Positions 1-15,435 are shown, counted from the first letter of the stretch. The stretch: DNA of 64,000 nt from Marchantia polymorpha subsp. ruderalis (GCA_037833965.1 AP031355.1:5667501-5731500), one strand, 5' to 3'. Program-made: numbers and translations. The notes: a model not told the origin generated them from the letters alone.

Positions 1-480
1 AACTTGAAGAACATTAAGTTGTTCAAATTGAGCCTTACGAGAGGAGATTAACGTTCAGTAGGTTCGTGTATCATAAGCATCGACACGTATTTTCCAGGGA
101 GTGAGTTTGGTTAGATTCAGTTGTGAATGTTTGTGGGTAAAAATGAGTGGGATATTCACGTGTTAGTTCACTCAAAGAACTCGTCTTCATTAAAATTGTT
201 GCATTTTGCGATTTTTGATTGTTATAGTTTCAGGTTTTGACAGTTTTATTTAGTGCAATTTACTTCTCATCGGTTTACAATAAAGAGATTTGAGGAAAGT
301 TTATGGATTAAGTGTCTTTTTTGCGAATTGCCGTTGATTTTGCGAGGATATTCTGTAGTCAGGAGCAGAAGCAATGCAATCCTACAAGTGAACTAATACT
401 CGTGCAGTGGAGAGTCAATTTAAGTAAGTTACAAGGTGTGCATTCCTCAATGAGCTGTAGTTGATGATACATGACTTGAA
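1..480. other. no gene seen
   Basis: AT-rich sequence with frequent stops in all frames. I see no splice-supported coding segment, RNA gene or clear repeat here. Confidence 0.5.
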
Positions 481-680
481 TAGGAAAATTCGGAAGATGA
501 AGATGGAAAAATGATATGTGAGCCAAACCTTCCCACCCTTCAGCGTTTGTAGTCCGGGTGGGGGTTCGAACTCCCATAATCTAACTTCTCTGATCGCAAG
601 CCATGTGCTCAAAGTGTATCCAAGACAACAAGATCATAAACACTTGCTCGTTCACAGACAATTTATCCAGAACGGAAAAT
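480..680 (-). repeat. tRNA-related SINE-like sequence
   Basis: Read on the minus strand, 561-576 contains GAGTTCGAACCCC, close to the Pol III B box (GGTTCGANTCC). At 588-603 a TGGCTTGCGATC stretch can serve as a poor A box, about 30 bases away, which is the tRNA-like spacing. The segment does not fold into an obvious complete tRNA cloverleaf and has no anticodon arm I can define, so a tRNA-derived SINE or tRNA relic is more likely than a working tRNA gene. Confidence 0.35.
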
Positions 681-779
681 GATAACTTGCTGTCTGCTAT
701 CTCCACAAGGGCAGCAGACAAACTCTTTGTTACATAAAGATCTAACTCAACTCTGGGTGACTTTTTCAACACCACAGCC

Positions 780-1110
780 GCTGTGGTCTATCCTAGATCC
801 CAGTCCCACTCCCAATTCCTACTCAGACCTCAGTGTCGATTTCTCAGCTTCCACCTTCAGACCCCACCAGATTCCTCTCTCAGATTCAACTTTGCCTTTT
901 CAGTGTCAAATTCAGATTCCGACTGTCAGATCTCAGTCTCGGATTTCACTTCACTCTCAGCTCCCATTCTCAGATCTTCCACTCTGATCTCAGATCCCAC
1001 TCACAGATGTTACACTTCAATCTCAGATCCCACTCAAATTTCACTCTCTAATACGACTCTCCACCCACGAGAGTTTGCTTCCTCCTACTTCGAACTCTCC
1101 ACACTCCCCT
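780..1110 (+). repeat. pyrimidine-rich low-complexity tract
   Basis: The stretch is dominated by irregular repeats of TCAGATC, CCCACTC and CTCTCAG motifs, with few guanines. The short reading frames it opens in two frames are rich in Ser, Pro and Leu and have no domain. I read it as degenerate simple sequence, not as a gene. Confidence 0.5.
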
Positions 1111-1500
1111 CCTAATTCTCACCACTTCCGTCTTCACACACGCACACCACCAGCTCTCCGTTCCCAGGCCGAACTCCCCACTTCGAAGTTCAAGGCGGAG
1201 ACACACACAGCCCGCCTGAAAATGCAACACTCGCAATGATGGGTAGCTGCCTACTCCCCTTGCGCGACTACATGCACCGTCGTCTTGCCTCCCCCACTTG
1301 ACTTCACGCCGCCGCCATCGCCGCTGCCACACCTGCATATTCTACATTCCTGACAACCCGATCACCGTCGGAGGGAATCTTCTTTCGCGCACCGCCGAAG
1401 GCATCCACCCGCCGAAGACGCACGACCACACCTTTGCTTATCCATAACAGTCACTCCCGACACCCATAACTCACAGATCCTAGCTCTGTTTCACAAGTTC

Positions 1501-2180
1501 GTGGGCTTGTTGGAACGACCAGGTCGAGCTCTTTCCAACGAGACCCTAATTGGGTCAAACCGTTATGAATTGAGAAAGTTATGCCTGTTTTACCCTTCGC
1601 CAAAGGCACACCGCCGAAGGCCTGTTACCTGTTATCGCCGAAGGCGCCGGCACGATGTTCGCCGGTTTGATGTCTTCCGGTTCGATGTTGTCCTACCCTA
1701 TCCGCCGCTTTCGACGCTCATAACTCAGTGACGCCTTATCCGTTTGAAAAGTTATTGGTCTCGTTGGAACGAGCGTCGCGAGCTCTTTCCAACAAGACCC
1801 TAATCAAATCAAACCGTTAACAAATGAAAAAGATATGCCGAGTTTACTGTTTCGCCGATGGCCCTTGCACGATGTTCACCGGCTCGGAGTTCGCCGACCC
1901 CGAGTTCGCCGAAGGCCTGCTCGCAGTTGTCGCGAAGTCGTCCGAAGCCGGAGATGTTCGCAGCCGGAGACGTCCGGAGCCGAAGACGTTCGCAGCCGGA
2001 GACGTCCGGAGCCGAAGACGTTCGCAGATGGACTTGCCTCAACCCTTGGCATCAGTAACTTCCGACACTCACAACTCAGTGATTCCTCATCCGTTTGAAG
2101 AGTTCTTGATCTCGTTGGAACGAGCGTTGCGAGCTCTTTCCAAGGAGACACTAACTGAGTCAAGGAGTCATACATTGAAA
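1501..2180 (+). repeat. diverged tandem array, unit about 250-350 bp
   Basis: A core of the type GTTGGAACGA..GAGCTCTTTCCAA, followed by a GAGACCCTAA-like string and an AAACCGTTA-like string, occurs three times, starting near 1509, 1763 and 2114. The second and third cores are preceded by a shared CATCCGTTTGAA / TATCCGTTTGAA string. Each core is itself an imperfect inverted repeat (GTTGGAA..TTCCAAC). The spacers between cores are GC-rich and contain GCCGAAGG motifs. Spacing differs (254 and 351 bases), partly because of the 32-bp minisatellite inside the second unit. The array could be a transposon terminus or a satellite relic. Confidence 0.6.
1956..2027 (+). repeat. 32-bp tandem repeat (minisatellite)
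   Basis: A 32-base unit beginning GTTCGCAGCCGGAGACGTCC starts at 1956 and 1988, and a third partial copy starts at 2020. The first two copies look identical except near the left edge. The period is not a multiple of three, so it does not encode a simple peptide repeat. Confidence 0.8.
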
Positions 2181-3900
2181 ACGTTATGAGGGTTTCACTG
2201 TTTCACCGAAGGCCTTTCCCCGAAGGAACTTCATCGAAGGCTCTTCGCCGGAGACCCTGCCCTGAAAGCCCCGTTCCGGACCTTTGCCTACTAGCTATTA
2301 CACCAACTCCTAATCTTACCAAAACTTCCAGAAAACTCCGAGCATAATTTTGCAAGAGCTTAAATCTAAAACTTTAACTCTCACAAGGTTAAAAAGACAT
2401 GTGAGCACAATTTTGTGCTCACATGATAGCACTTGAGACTCTTGGATATGATGGTTAGTTTGAGCATGAGGGTCTTCTAGAGATGAGACATAGCTAGGGT
2501 GTGACAATTTTGAAGGTGATTTATGATGTGTTTCTTTTGGAAGAATCCGTGGAAGTGCCATGAGTAGAAGCTGATGCTTGTTGTTGCGGGTGATAATGCT
2601 CTAGATTCCAAGAAAAGCAGTGTTATTGAAAGTTGTTTCCTCTGCAAAATACATTTGAGTTGGTTACAAAATTGCACCGCTGCTCATAACAATGAGTGAT
2701 ACTGCCTTTGCTCCACAGCTTGCACCGGGGACACTATTTGAATTAGACATGCAAGCCATTCAAATCTTAAGTCAAAGGAATTAGTGAGAAGCAAGATTAT
2801 TACGGAAAGAAGGACGGTAGATGTGTTGTGGTACTTAGACAACAATCTCACATTTTGATAACTCCTTTCGATGCTACCATGGAATTTACTGTAGTTGTAG
2901 GTGATTGATTTTTGATTTGATTATGAACAACTTTTGCTATGATTGCACAAAGCAATCGTTGCGCAAAAGCTGAGCAAAGAGTTGGATGAAAAGATGTAGC
3001 TAAGAGTAACTTGCAACCTCAAGAAAAGCAGTAGAGCAAAAGTAGCAACAAGAGCATCGTGAGAAATTGGAAGATCTAAAATCTTATGAACACGATGAAT
3101 ATGCGTGTGATGCTGGACTGCTTGTTGCTCGCAGTTGTTGAATTTATGAGCGCAAAATCAAATGATTCATCTTATAAATGAAGTAACAACAGTTTTCTTC
3201 TCATGACAAAGTTTAGATGTTTGGCTTTTGTGGGATAAAATATAACGAGAGGATTGATGTTTGTGACTACACTCTGATCCATCAATCTTCTCTGTTCTTT
3301 CTTTGCTTGCTTAGACTAGCAAGCTTGGCTTGATCACTATACTGGGTGAATATGATTAACTTGTATTGCTTTCCAACGTCCAGATCTTGACTAAAGATTT
3401 GAATCTGATTGTGACTTGTCCAAAACACATTTTCTAATTGTTACTATCTTATGATAGAAGAATACTACTCAATCTCAAGTGTTTCAACATGATCACTCAT
3501 ATTGTGGTAATCATGATTGACTTTCAACTATCTTGAATACTCCATCCGAGTCTCCACTAGATGAATAAGACAACCAAACCTAGCTTCTATTCTCTAAAAC
3601 CTTTCTAGAGCAAATGGAGCCAATTTCCTAGACTTCTTGATGTTATTTCTGTTCAAAGAGTTTTTGAGATCACAAATTCCATACACTAGATGGCATAACT
3701 ATCCAATTACGTTATTAGAATAGTCAAAAGTAGGAGTTAGACTCGCTAGGAGGTTCTGCTACAGCTGCCGCAGCTAGGGCCTCAGATTCAAGCTTCATCT
3801 GATCTGCTTTGTGCTCATATTTGAAGTAATTTGACTCAAAAATGCGAATGGTGGAGAGTGTTGTGATTCATGGACGCAATCAATTTTCATTTGTCTAAGA
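2181..3900. other. no gene seen; palindrome at 2398-2425
   Basis: No supported gene in this stretch. At 2398-2425 there is a nearly continuous palindrome: 13-base arms (CATGTGAGCACAA and its complement) separated by TT. The part next to 3900 could include the 3' end of the gypsy element that lies on the minus strand, because a 47-codon open frame follows the pol stop on that strand (about 3727-3867). I could not find LTR ends. Confidence 0.4.
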
Positions 3901-3901
3901 G

Positions 3902-6900
3902 TTACACGTGACTATAACTCCTCTCATCAAACTTTCCTGGGAACTCAAGCTTCCTACCATCCTGGAGCATCACCATCATACATGGCCTCAGCGTCCTTTT
4001 CTTATGCTTCTTGTCAAAGGTGATTTTTCTCCTCCGTTGAATGGCCTCAATATGTTGAGCACTCATTCTCCTCCTCTCATCAAGCTCTTCTAATGTCGTC
4101 AGCCTATTCCTTAATGACTGACTGTTTGTAAGCCGTGACTGCATTGCAACTCGGAGTGATTCCACCTCGAATTCGATGGGGAGAGTGGCCTCCAATCCAT
4201 ACACTAACGAAAACGGCGTTGCCTGGGTTGTCACCTTGAAAGTTGTCCGATAAGCCCACAATGCTGCTGTCAGCTTGGTGTCCCAATCCCTTTTTGAGTC
4301 AACCACCGTTTTGCGAAGAATACTCACCAGAGTCCCATTGACTCGCTCTGTCTGACCATTGGTTTGTGGATGATATGGAGTAGTTTTTCTGTGATCTATC
4401 TCAAAGCTATCTGTTAATTCTTGAAACATCTCATTCAAGAAGTGCCTGCCCCTATCGCTAACCAGAATCTTGGGACATCCAAACCTTGAAATGATGTTTT
4501 CGTACATGAATGTGGCAGCATGAGCAGCCGTATTTGTCTTCACTGCCTTCGCTTCCGCCCACTTTGTCAAGTATTCTGTCGCAACTATGATGTAAGCCAT
4601 GCCTTTTGACAAATGAGGATGAATCTCACCGATATAATCAATTCCCCATTTTTCAAAAGGTACAAGTGGCAATGAAACGTGTAGAGGCATCTCCATTCGA
4701 AGGTCATTCCTAGCATACCTCTGACAGGCATCACAGCGCTTCACATATTCATGAGAGTCCCTAAACAACCTAGGCCAGAAGTATCCCGCTCTAAGTATTT
4801 TCTGACCTGTAAGTTGGCCAGAGAAATGTCCCCCACAAGCACTGTCGTGGCAAGCCTCTAAAATTGCGGGAACCTCCACTTCTGACACACATCTTCTCAG
4901 AACACCATCAGCTCCCCTTCTAAATAATCTGTGGCCAATCACTGCAAAATGTCTACTGTTGACTCTCACCTTCCTCCTTTCCTCCTTAGTCCAATCACCT
5001 GACAACTGCTGAGTTGTCAAAAACTCTACTATTCCAGCGTACCATTCTGGCTGAGCTGTGACTACAAAAAGACTATCATCTATCAACCTGTCATCTAATG
5101 GACTGGTCCCTACATCCTCCGACAACCTAGATAGATGGTCGGCCTGCAAGTGCATGCGACCAGGTTTATACTCCACCGTGTAATCAAATTCCTCCAGTAA
5201 TAAAACCCACCTGGCCAATCTTCCACTAAGCTCCGCCTTGTTCACCAGATATTTGATTGCCATATGATCAACGAAGAAAACCACTGGATTGCAGATCAGA
5301 TAATGTCTAAACTTCTTGACTGAAAAAACCATGACCAAGCACTCCCTCTCGGTAGTAGAATAGTTCCTCTCTGCTGGATTCAACTGCCTACTGGCATAAG
5401 CGATTGGCAGGTCCTTTCCCTTCTCCCCCGTGGACTGACACAGCGCACTACCCACTGCTACACTACTTGCATCACAGAAAACGTGAAAAGGCATGCTCCA
5501 GTCAGGAGGCCTCAACACCGGATAAGTACTCAACCTGGACTTCAACTCTTCAAAGGCTTCCTGACAGGCATCTGTCCACTCGAACCTATTCTCCTTCCTC
5601 AACAATTGAGTAATAGGCACTACAATCTTGGCAAAGTCAGGAATCAACTCTCTATACCACCCTACATGTCCCAATAACTTGGCTACACCCTTAGCATTCG
5701 TGGGAGTTGCCAATCCTTCAATGACTGCAATCTTATCAGGATCCGGTTCTCTTCCCTTCTCACTCACGACATAACCCAAAAGAACTCCTCTCTGAACACC
5801 TAGGAAAGTCTTCTCAGGATTCAGTGCTAGCTGCATTCTTCTACATCTAATGAGAGCTTGTCTAACACACTGCAGATGCTCATCAGCACTTGACTGAGTG
5901 CTAAAATCGTCCACAAAAACTGTCATAGACTTGTATAACAGATCCGTGAAAACATACATCACCAACCTTTGGAATGTGGCTGGTGCATTGCACAGTCCGA
6001 AAGGCATAACAACCCATACAAAAGTTCCCCACGGAGTTGTGAAGGCCGTCTTGTGAACATCCTGTACAGCTATGGAAATCTGATTGTAGCCAGCATATCC
6101 ATCCATGAACGTGTACCTCGCATGACCCCCAACTTCCTCCAAAAGCAGAGTGATAAAAGGTAAAGGAAAGTGATCCTTCTCAGTACAGGCATTCAACTTC
6201 CTATAATCCACACACACTCTAAGTTTTCCATTCTTTTTCTTGACCAAAACCATAGGAGAAACCCAATCCGTGATCTCTACAGGCTTAATGAATCCAGCTT
6301 TGAGTAATCTCTCCAATTCTGCTCGAACTAACAACTGTAACTGTGGGTTCATCCTTCTCTCCTTCTGTCTAATAGGCTTAGCTCCAGGGACCAGCGAAAT
6401 CCGATGCTCCACCATTTCACGAGGTACTCCCTTCAACTCATCATACGACCAAGCAAAGGTATCACTGAATTCGTCCACCAACTCACCATACTTCTGTATC
6501 TCATCCTCTCCTAGCTTGGAACCCATCTTCATTTGCTTCAGCTCTCCTCCTCTGATGGACACCTCCACATATTTCCAGTCTTCCTCCGCCACATGAGTTT
6601 GTTCCTCTGAGCTTTGATACCAATCAGGAGGGACCTGAGGATAGTCCCTGACGTCTTGGCCCACCAGAATTCCGGTTGATGTAGTCTTGAAATGCAAGGG
6701 TTCCTCCAACTTCGCATTTTTCACAGTAGTCTTCTCCTCTTGAGTTCCATCAACATGCACCGAATCCACCTCAGTAATATCCAACTCGTCCAACCATGGA
6801 GTGAGACCTCCATGTATCCACTCTTCCTCCATAAGAACCTCACATGGTTCTAGCAACAGATACTGTTCTTGTTGTGAACTAATCACCTCCTTCTCGAAAA

Positions 6901-7009
6901 TTTTGTGATGAGAAATCATCATGGCGTCACAACCTGACTCAGGATAATCTCTCAACCACTGAGCAAACTCTCCATCCTCGCTTCTGCTGTAAAAACTAGG
7001 ACCCTGAAG
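3902..7009 (-). mobile_element. Ty3/gypsy retrotransposon pol (RT, RNase H, integrase), 5' truncated
   Basis: One open frame runs without a stop or frameshift from 7009 to the stop at 3902; residue numbers below count from a TTG codon at 6955 (1017 residues). The reverse transcriptase spans about 215-395, with catalytic Asp 285 (TFMDGYAGYNQ) and the FVDD box 347-350 in place of the usual Y-x-D-D. The RNase H has Asp 495, Glu 538 and Asp 563. The integrase has an H703/H710/C741/C744 zinc finger and a D773, D834, E870 triad with the exact D-35-E spacing. The strings MPFGLCNAPATFQR and VDDFS recall the non-chromoviral Athila/Tat branch; there is no chromodomain. Gag and protease are not recognisable upstream, where a TAG at about 7010-7012 closes the frame, and I could not identify LTRs. 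An intact 1-kb-scale frame among decayed neighbours suggests a fairly young insertion. A start at an ATG is not defined; the frame was probably read through from gag. Confidence 0.9.
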
Positions 7010-7012
7010 CTA

Positions 7013-9400
7013 GGACCCAAGCTACCTGATCCTACATCTAATCTATCGTCAAAGCTGGTAGGCAATCTACGTAGAGTATCATTAGTGCATGATCATAGTA
7101 GAATCAACCTTCAAAGTAAAATAGTGTGGTGAAAGTGTATTTTCACTATGAAGTAATGTAATTCTTTCAAGCTTGTACACTAGTGAAGTCAAACATAAAG
7201 ATTCAACAAGTTTTTGTATCTTGTCTGACTTAGATAATGGTTCGTAGTCCACGGTCATGCTGAACTGTATGATTAGTTTTAGTTAATGAGTAACTTCAGT
7301 TTCATTAGATCAGTTTTATAGTCAAACTTTGCAATAGGAATTGTTTTAAAATGTGCATTGTACGAGTTGCGGACTTGTGAAAATAATATAATAGTGTGAA
7401 GATAGTGAATATTTGCAATCAAGTGATTTCATTCTTAGTGTATAGTAGAGAAGAAGAATTGACAAAACTTCTACGCAGGGCATTAGAGAAAAAGAAGAGA
7501 AAAAATAAAGAAAAAGAAGAAGTTTATTAAAAAGTTTATTATGAAATTACTAAAAGTTTGCATCCGGTCTCATCTACTATAATTTTGAGGTTGTGAGGAT
7601 ATTGTACTTAAATAAATAAATAAATAAATAAATGACATGGTCTAAAACATATTAAGATTTCAGTGCTTAGTGTATGCGTTGAAGTTAGGGGCGATGGAGA
7701 TCAAATTAGTATCGCTATGCAATGCGATATCCAGTGTGTGTTATGTTGTATTCCTTTAGACTGGAGAGTTGTTGCTAGTTGTTTGATTGTGTTTGGATAC
7801 TCTCTAGTCTTGCTTCATAGTGCGCGCTCATGTAGGGGTTGACATTGGTTTTTGGAATAGTTTCGCTCCTATTTGCTATCGATAGAGCGGTTGGACTTGA
7901 TCACCGACCGACATATCTTTGTTTCTCTCACGATGAGATAATAGTGATGATTAGTAGACCGCAAGAGTCTTCTTGCAGTGATGGAAGGTTAGGTTGTCCA
8001 TACCCCATAGCTAGTAGGGCTAAAGAAGATTAGTGCGGGCACGACATTAGGTGGGGATTTGACAACGATGCAAGTTGAGGATTTGATCATCACGGAGCAG
8101 TTTGGTGGTCTTGGCAAGGACAATGATAGATCTACGCGGAGTGTATTGAGGTATTGTCTACCTGTATCTATCTCATCAGTTGGTGCAGAGTATCAGAGTG
8201 TTGCGGACACCAAAATCTTTGTGTTGATATTGTACAGTGTCACAATCCAATTGATTTGAGACATTGAAGGTATGTACGAGGCCATGAAAAATCCATGACG
8301 TTATCCTTGTGGAGTCAGCATCATTGAGGTTGGACGACTTCATTTAAGAGTATGATATGTGGTGTGATATGCAATTTTTGCACAACCCTATATTGTTTCA
8401 CACCCTTCTTTGCATGGAAGTGGTTGTTTCATCATTTGAAAATATCTTCCATGGATGACTTTCATAAGTTTGGAAGAGACTATGCTATGGACATTAATGT
8501 TTGAAGATGTCATTGGTCTCCAAATTACATGTCTATTATCCAAGGTGGTGTTAGTACCGGTGGTGGAGGTGCGAGTAGCAATTATAGTGGAGGTATTCGT
8601 GAAGGTGCCAAGAGCGGTACTAGTGAAAGTATCGATGGGGATGTTTTTGAGCGAGTTGTGATACCTTTGTGTGTGTACGCTCTTCTTTTCTACATGTGTG
8701 TGTGTTGTGTGTAAGTATAAAATGTCAGCAATGTAGATTGTATGACGATTCGCATTCGCATGGCAGAGATCACGTTCAAAGGAAGAATTTAAGCAATTGC
8801 GGATCGATATGCCATTGATGTTTATATGGAGCTTGCCGTACATGGTTGAATTGGAGCCCTGCATATACATATGGACGGATTTTGGAATGATGTTTAATAG
8901 GACGTGCTGCAGTGGTTATATGGGGTTTGCCACGCATGGTTGAATTGGAAGCCTGGAGTAATATTTGGCCGGATTTTGGAATTATGTTTAGTAGTAAGTG
9001 CCGGAAGCATTAGATAGTCATTGAACAATTCGAGCAGTGAAATGTAAATGCTAAGTAAAGTTCACATTTAGTATGTATGAACAAAGGCTCGACTATACTA
9101 AGGATGCCGGAGTATGTGTAATACCGAAGGAACAAATTTTGATGCTACGGTAAGCTCTAATTTATAGGTCGAAAACTCAAGGAATAGGACGAATTCTTAT
9201 CAATAGGCATGTGGAGACCTGGCAGCGACCAGGAAGCCGGACCACAAACCAAACCAGGTAAAGGGGGAAAACCTGGTTAGCGGGGCGACGATGGCTTGAG
9301 CGGAAAGCCGAAAATGAGGCCGCGGGAGGCGTGCAAATCCGGTCAGCCGAAGCAACGAACGGCGCGAGGAAAGTCCGTCGGCTGGCCGGACGTGAACTGG
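7013..9400. other. no gene seen; microsatellite and tandem duplication
   Basis: No supported gene. 7610-7633 is an (AAAT)n microsatellite. Around 8822-8900 and 8917-8995 a segment of about 80 bases is repeated in tandem with a period of 95 and roughly 20 percent divergence; shared strings include CATGGTTGAATTGGA and GGATTTTGGAAT. The missing gag or 5' LTR of the neighbouring gypsy element may once have lain here, but nothing recognisable remains. Confidence 0.4.
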
Positions 9401-9419
9401 GGCAGCGGCCGGTCCCCTC

Positions 9420-9620
9420 TCGCGCAGAGACGACAGAAGGAGGAGGAGGAGGAGAGAAGGAGCGGAGAAGATGTTCTTGCGGGGAAGAAGCGAGAGGGAG
9501 CAGCAGGAGGAGGAGGAGGAGCGGGCCGGGGGTTCCTTCCTTCTTCCGTCTCGGGAGAGCAAGAGAAGAGGCGCAGAGAGAGAGAGCGCGAGAGAAGTAG
9601 CGTCCGGGCTCGAGGATGAT
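9420..9620 (+). promoter_or_regulatory. purine-rich (GAGG)n leader region upstream of the RAB6 gene
   Basis: The plus strand is almost pure purine, built of GAGGAGG, AGAGAG and GCGAGAG strings, and it lies 530-730 bases upstream of the RAB6 start codon. GA/CT tracts of this kind are common in plant core promoters and 5' UTRs. An ATG at 9471 opens an 89-codon frame ending at 9740 that could act as an upstream ORF if it is transcribed; its product is low-complexity Arg/Glu and is unlikely to be a functional protein. Confidence 0.4.
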
Positions 9621-10145
9621 GACTTGATCCCGAGCGGAGCAGATCACATCGCGAGGCACGCGCGGGGGTCGTCGGCATCGTGCACACGTCTGCGGGCACT
9701 CAGTCGGGCTGCCACGGACGGGGCGCTCGATTCGTCGTAGTCGGAGGGGGTGGGGTGGGGGAGCGTGGTAGATCTGCTCGCAGTGTGCGGCAGGCAGATC
9801 TGTTCAAGAGAGAGTCTTTACAAAGGAGGCTCGGAGCAGGGGGTTTGGTTTGCTGCGAGGATCTGGATGGCCTGCTTTTCGTCTAGAAGTCGGTCATCCG
9901 CATCCGCATCCGCTGCGTTCTTTTCATGGGAACTTCGCGCGGAGAGCTCCATCCTGGTGTAATATGCGCTAGTTTTCAACACGACGACTTGATCGATGAC
10001 GGTGGCTGGTCGATTCTTCATCGAGTGAGCGAGAGCGAGACGCAGCAAAGAAGACCCCGGCAGCGCTGCAGTCGCGGACTACAGGAATATAGGAAGTGAA
10101 TAATTCTAGTCAGCTGAAAAACCTCTTGAGGCTAGGAGTAGTTGA

Positions 10146-12794
<2,649 letters not shown>

Positions 12795-15420
12795 TTTATA
12801 GGACAAAGGGTAAACTATGTTTGGTTTCATAGAAGTAGCTGTCTTCCATTTAGGCTGAATTCTTGTCTTGTCCTGTTGGTCGAGATAGATATACAGGTTA
12901 CAAAAAAGTGGGGTTCAAGAGCACCATCTTTCTTCGGCATCCAGGTTGCACGTTAAGAAGTCAATCTGGTATTGCCCTATGAAGGAAGGCGTGTTGTTTA
13001 TCCTGCGCGGGCAGTATGCAGAAATGCTTTTTAGGTGGTTTTACATTGATGACGGTCTCACACCGGGCTTCTGTTCTCCTTTTTCAGTGCTTGTGTTCTG
13101 TGCAGTGGGCTTGACTGTACACAGCAACATGTGCATTTGCTCTGGGTCATCTCGATGTCTAGTCATCTGTATATCATATTGTAATGTGATAGAGGTTTGT
13201 CACACCATTGATAGCCATTTTTGCTTTCACTTGGGATTGAGGGTACTGGCCATTTGAAGAGTTTGAATAATGACGATGAGAAATGATTTGATGTCTGGAT
13301 GAGGTCAATTGTGATGGAAAGGCTGAGTGTGTGTTTTGGCTCATAATGCCAGGCAGATGTCGGATATCCTCTATATCCATATTGTGATATGAAATACGCA
13401 GCAGACTTCGTGACACCAACATTCAAGGCCTGTCAATTTTGGGTGGATCTGTGGATGTCGATACATAGTTTTCAGGTTCAAGACGGTTGGAAACCTCAGT
13501 GGTGAAAGTCGGTGTCGCTAGCATAGACGAGGCTAGTGAGCAAAGTCAGCGAGTAGTAAATGTCAGATGTTGAAGAGAAGGTGGTCACTACATAAATTCG
13601 GAAGTCAATTGGAAATCACCATTTTTCAGGATGATCCGAGGTTTCAACTTTCTGGAGGCCTAGAGCTTGATGGTTGATGTCTCCAGTCAATCCCAGGTCG
13701 ATTTTTTATCAGGGATCTGGGTGTACAAGATGTTGTATCGTACGTATGTAAATTCTGTCTTTGCAATCAAACCTGGTATGTCTTATCTTCTCAAAGTTCT
13801 CTGGTACTGGTTAAATGCCCTCTTTGCTGCCACGAGACGTTTTGCGAGGTAGTATCTCGGTCTCCTTTCTGGAGTTTCCGGTAGCTACCTGTCTTTGTTA
13901 TATGTATTGTTCACTTATTCTGCCATCTTTCATTTCCTTCAATCGATCATCGCCTCTTCACTCCACACAGTATTGTTGACACTGTGTGGAGAGTGTGTGG
14001 TACATTTTCACGGTAGGGATGTGGATTTCGATTGTCTCCTTATTGAACATTTGGTAGATACAGTTTTGCTAGCCAGTACTGTTGGGCTAATCTTCAGTTT
14101 CCATAATCCACTGTCCTGGCATGTGCTTGCTTCTACTCTGAAACTGGGCACATGTTCACATTTCTATGTGGAGTGCTGTCTCCTTTAGTTTTGTTTTGAA
14201 CCGTATAACACCTAGGTGCTCCTGCAAGTCCTGGGGACCTGAAAATGAGGCGAGTCCAAGTGTTTGGTGGTGAAGTTTGCACTGGAGTCCATGAAAGATT
14301 CCTGGTGTGGTTGAAACTGGGAACTGCAAATTAGGGAAATTACTGCACCCAGACAAAATCTTCTGTTTCCTGGACAAAATTGTAGATACTCATCTATCCC
14401 CAACGCCGATTAACAATACAGAGTGAACTTCATTGATTCTGGCTTGCAATTCTGTCTCACCATACGTAGGGGGTATATATATTCAGGGGTTCAACCATGC
14501 GATGGAAAGAGATGTTTTGACGCACTATGGCAATCTAGAAAGGCACACTTGCAATACAGCAGGACGTACACAAAATTCATAGAATCCTCTGCGGAAGCTA
14601 CCTGTATTCTTGTGCAGGGCAGTTAAACCGATTGGACAGATGCGATTATAATCAATTCGTAAGTATGAATGAGTATCAGAGCCATTGAATGCGTCTAGTG
14701 AAACGATACTATCTTCTCTCAATGCCCAGCGGAATTATCACCATACGTCATATCTGCCGAAGAAACGTACGAGAGTGGTCGTTTGTTCCGGAATAGTTAT
14801 TGAAACCTACACGAAGTTCTGAGATCAAGGAGCAGTCGAACACCAGTTCTAGACCATTTTGTATTTACTTTTGATCACAGGTTGGCTTCAGTTAACATGT
14901 CACGAGACGGGTCAGAGAAGAGTGCCAACACCGCAAGGTTACGCTAAAGACCTATCGTCGAAAAACGGAAATTTATCGTGAATGTTTTCATACGACTGTT
15001 GTGTTCCCTGTGATGCAGATGTACTTGAATGCGCAACTTGTGGACAAAGATCGTTTTCCAAACTCGTTAACCTCTTGAACTTCTGGAAAGAACGAAAGTC
15101 CTTCCGGACAGTCCACACACATCATTTGTTGGCCATCATTTTTTGGTGTCAATTGCTGGTTGAAAACTATTTCCATAGGGTCAGTCACCGTCGGAAGGAA
15201 GCACCGGAATGTGTGTAACCAGAACTCGATCCCGGAGAAACAGGTTGGTGATATATGTGCAGTACTGTACTGGTAGCCTGGGCTGCCATCTTATAGTCAA
15301 CTCACCTCGGAAGGAGGCGAACCAGAACTCGATGCTAGCGTAACAAACAGGCTCCTTCCTTCCGTCGCATCCCACTCCAGGAGCGACGTGCAGATACAAA
15401 GGAGTGACTGCAGCTAAAGT
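12795..15420. other. 3' UTR and intergenic DNA; hairpin at 13961-13991
   Basis: The first few hundred bases are presumably the RAB6 3' UTR; no further coding exon is supported. 13961-13971 (CTCCACACAGT) and 13981-13991 are perfect 11-base inverted arms with a 9-base loop. The other open frames here are short and have no recognisable domain. Confidence 0.4.
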
Positions 15421-15435
15421 AGCCGGCAGTTTAGA

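Noticed and set aside
3727-3867. Short open frame after the gypsy pol stop that could be a third ORF
   Set aside because: Only 47 codons, no ATG-led start that fits, no domain; could be coding relic or chance.
8388-8870. 160-codon minus-strand frame, Thr/Asn/Ser-rich
   Set aside because: Low-complexity composition, no domain, no splice context; overlaps a tandem duplication.
9177-9740. Overlapping long open frames on both strands in the GA-rich region
   Set aside because: They arise from low-complexity purine/pyrimidine sequence with few stops; products are Arg/Glu or Ser/Leu/Pro runs without domains.
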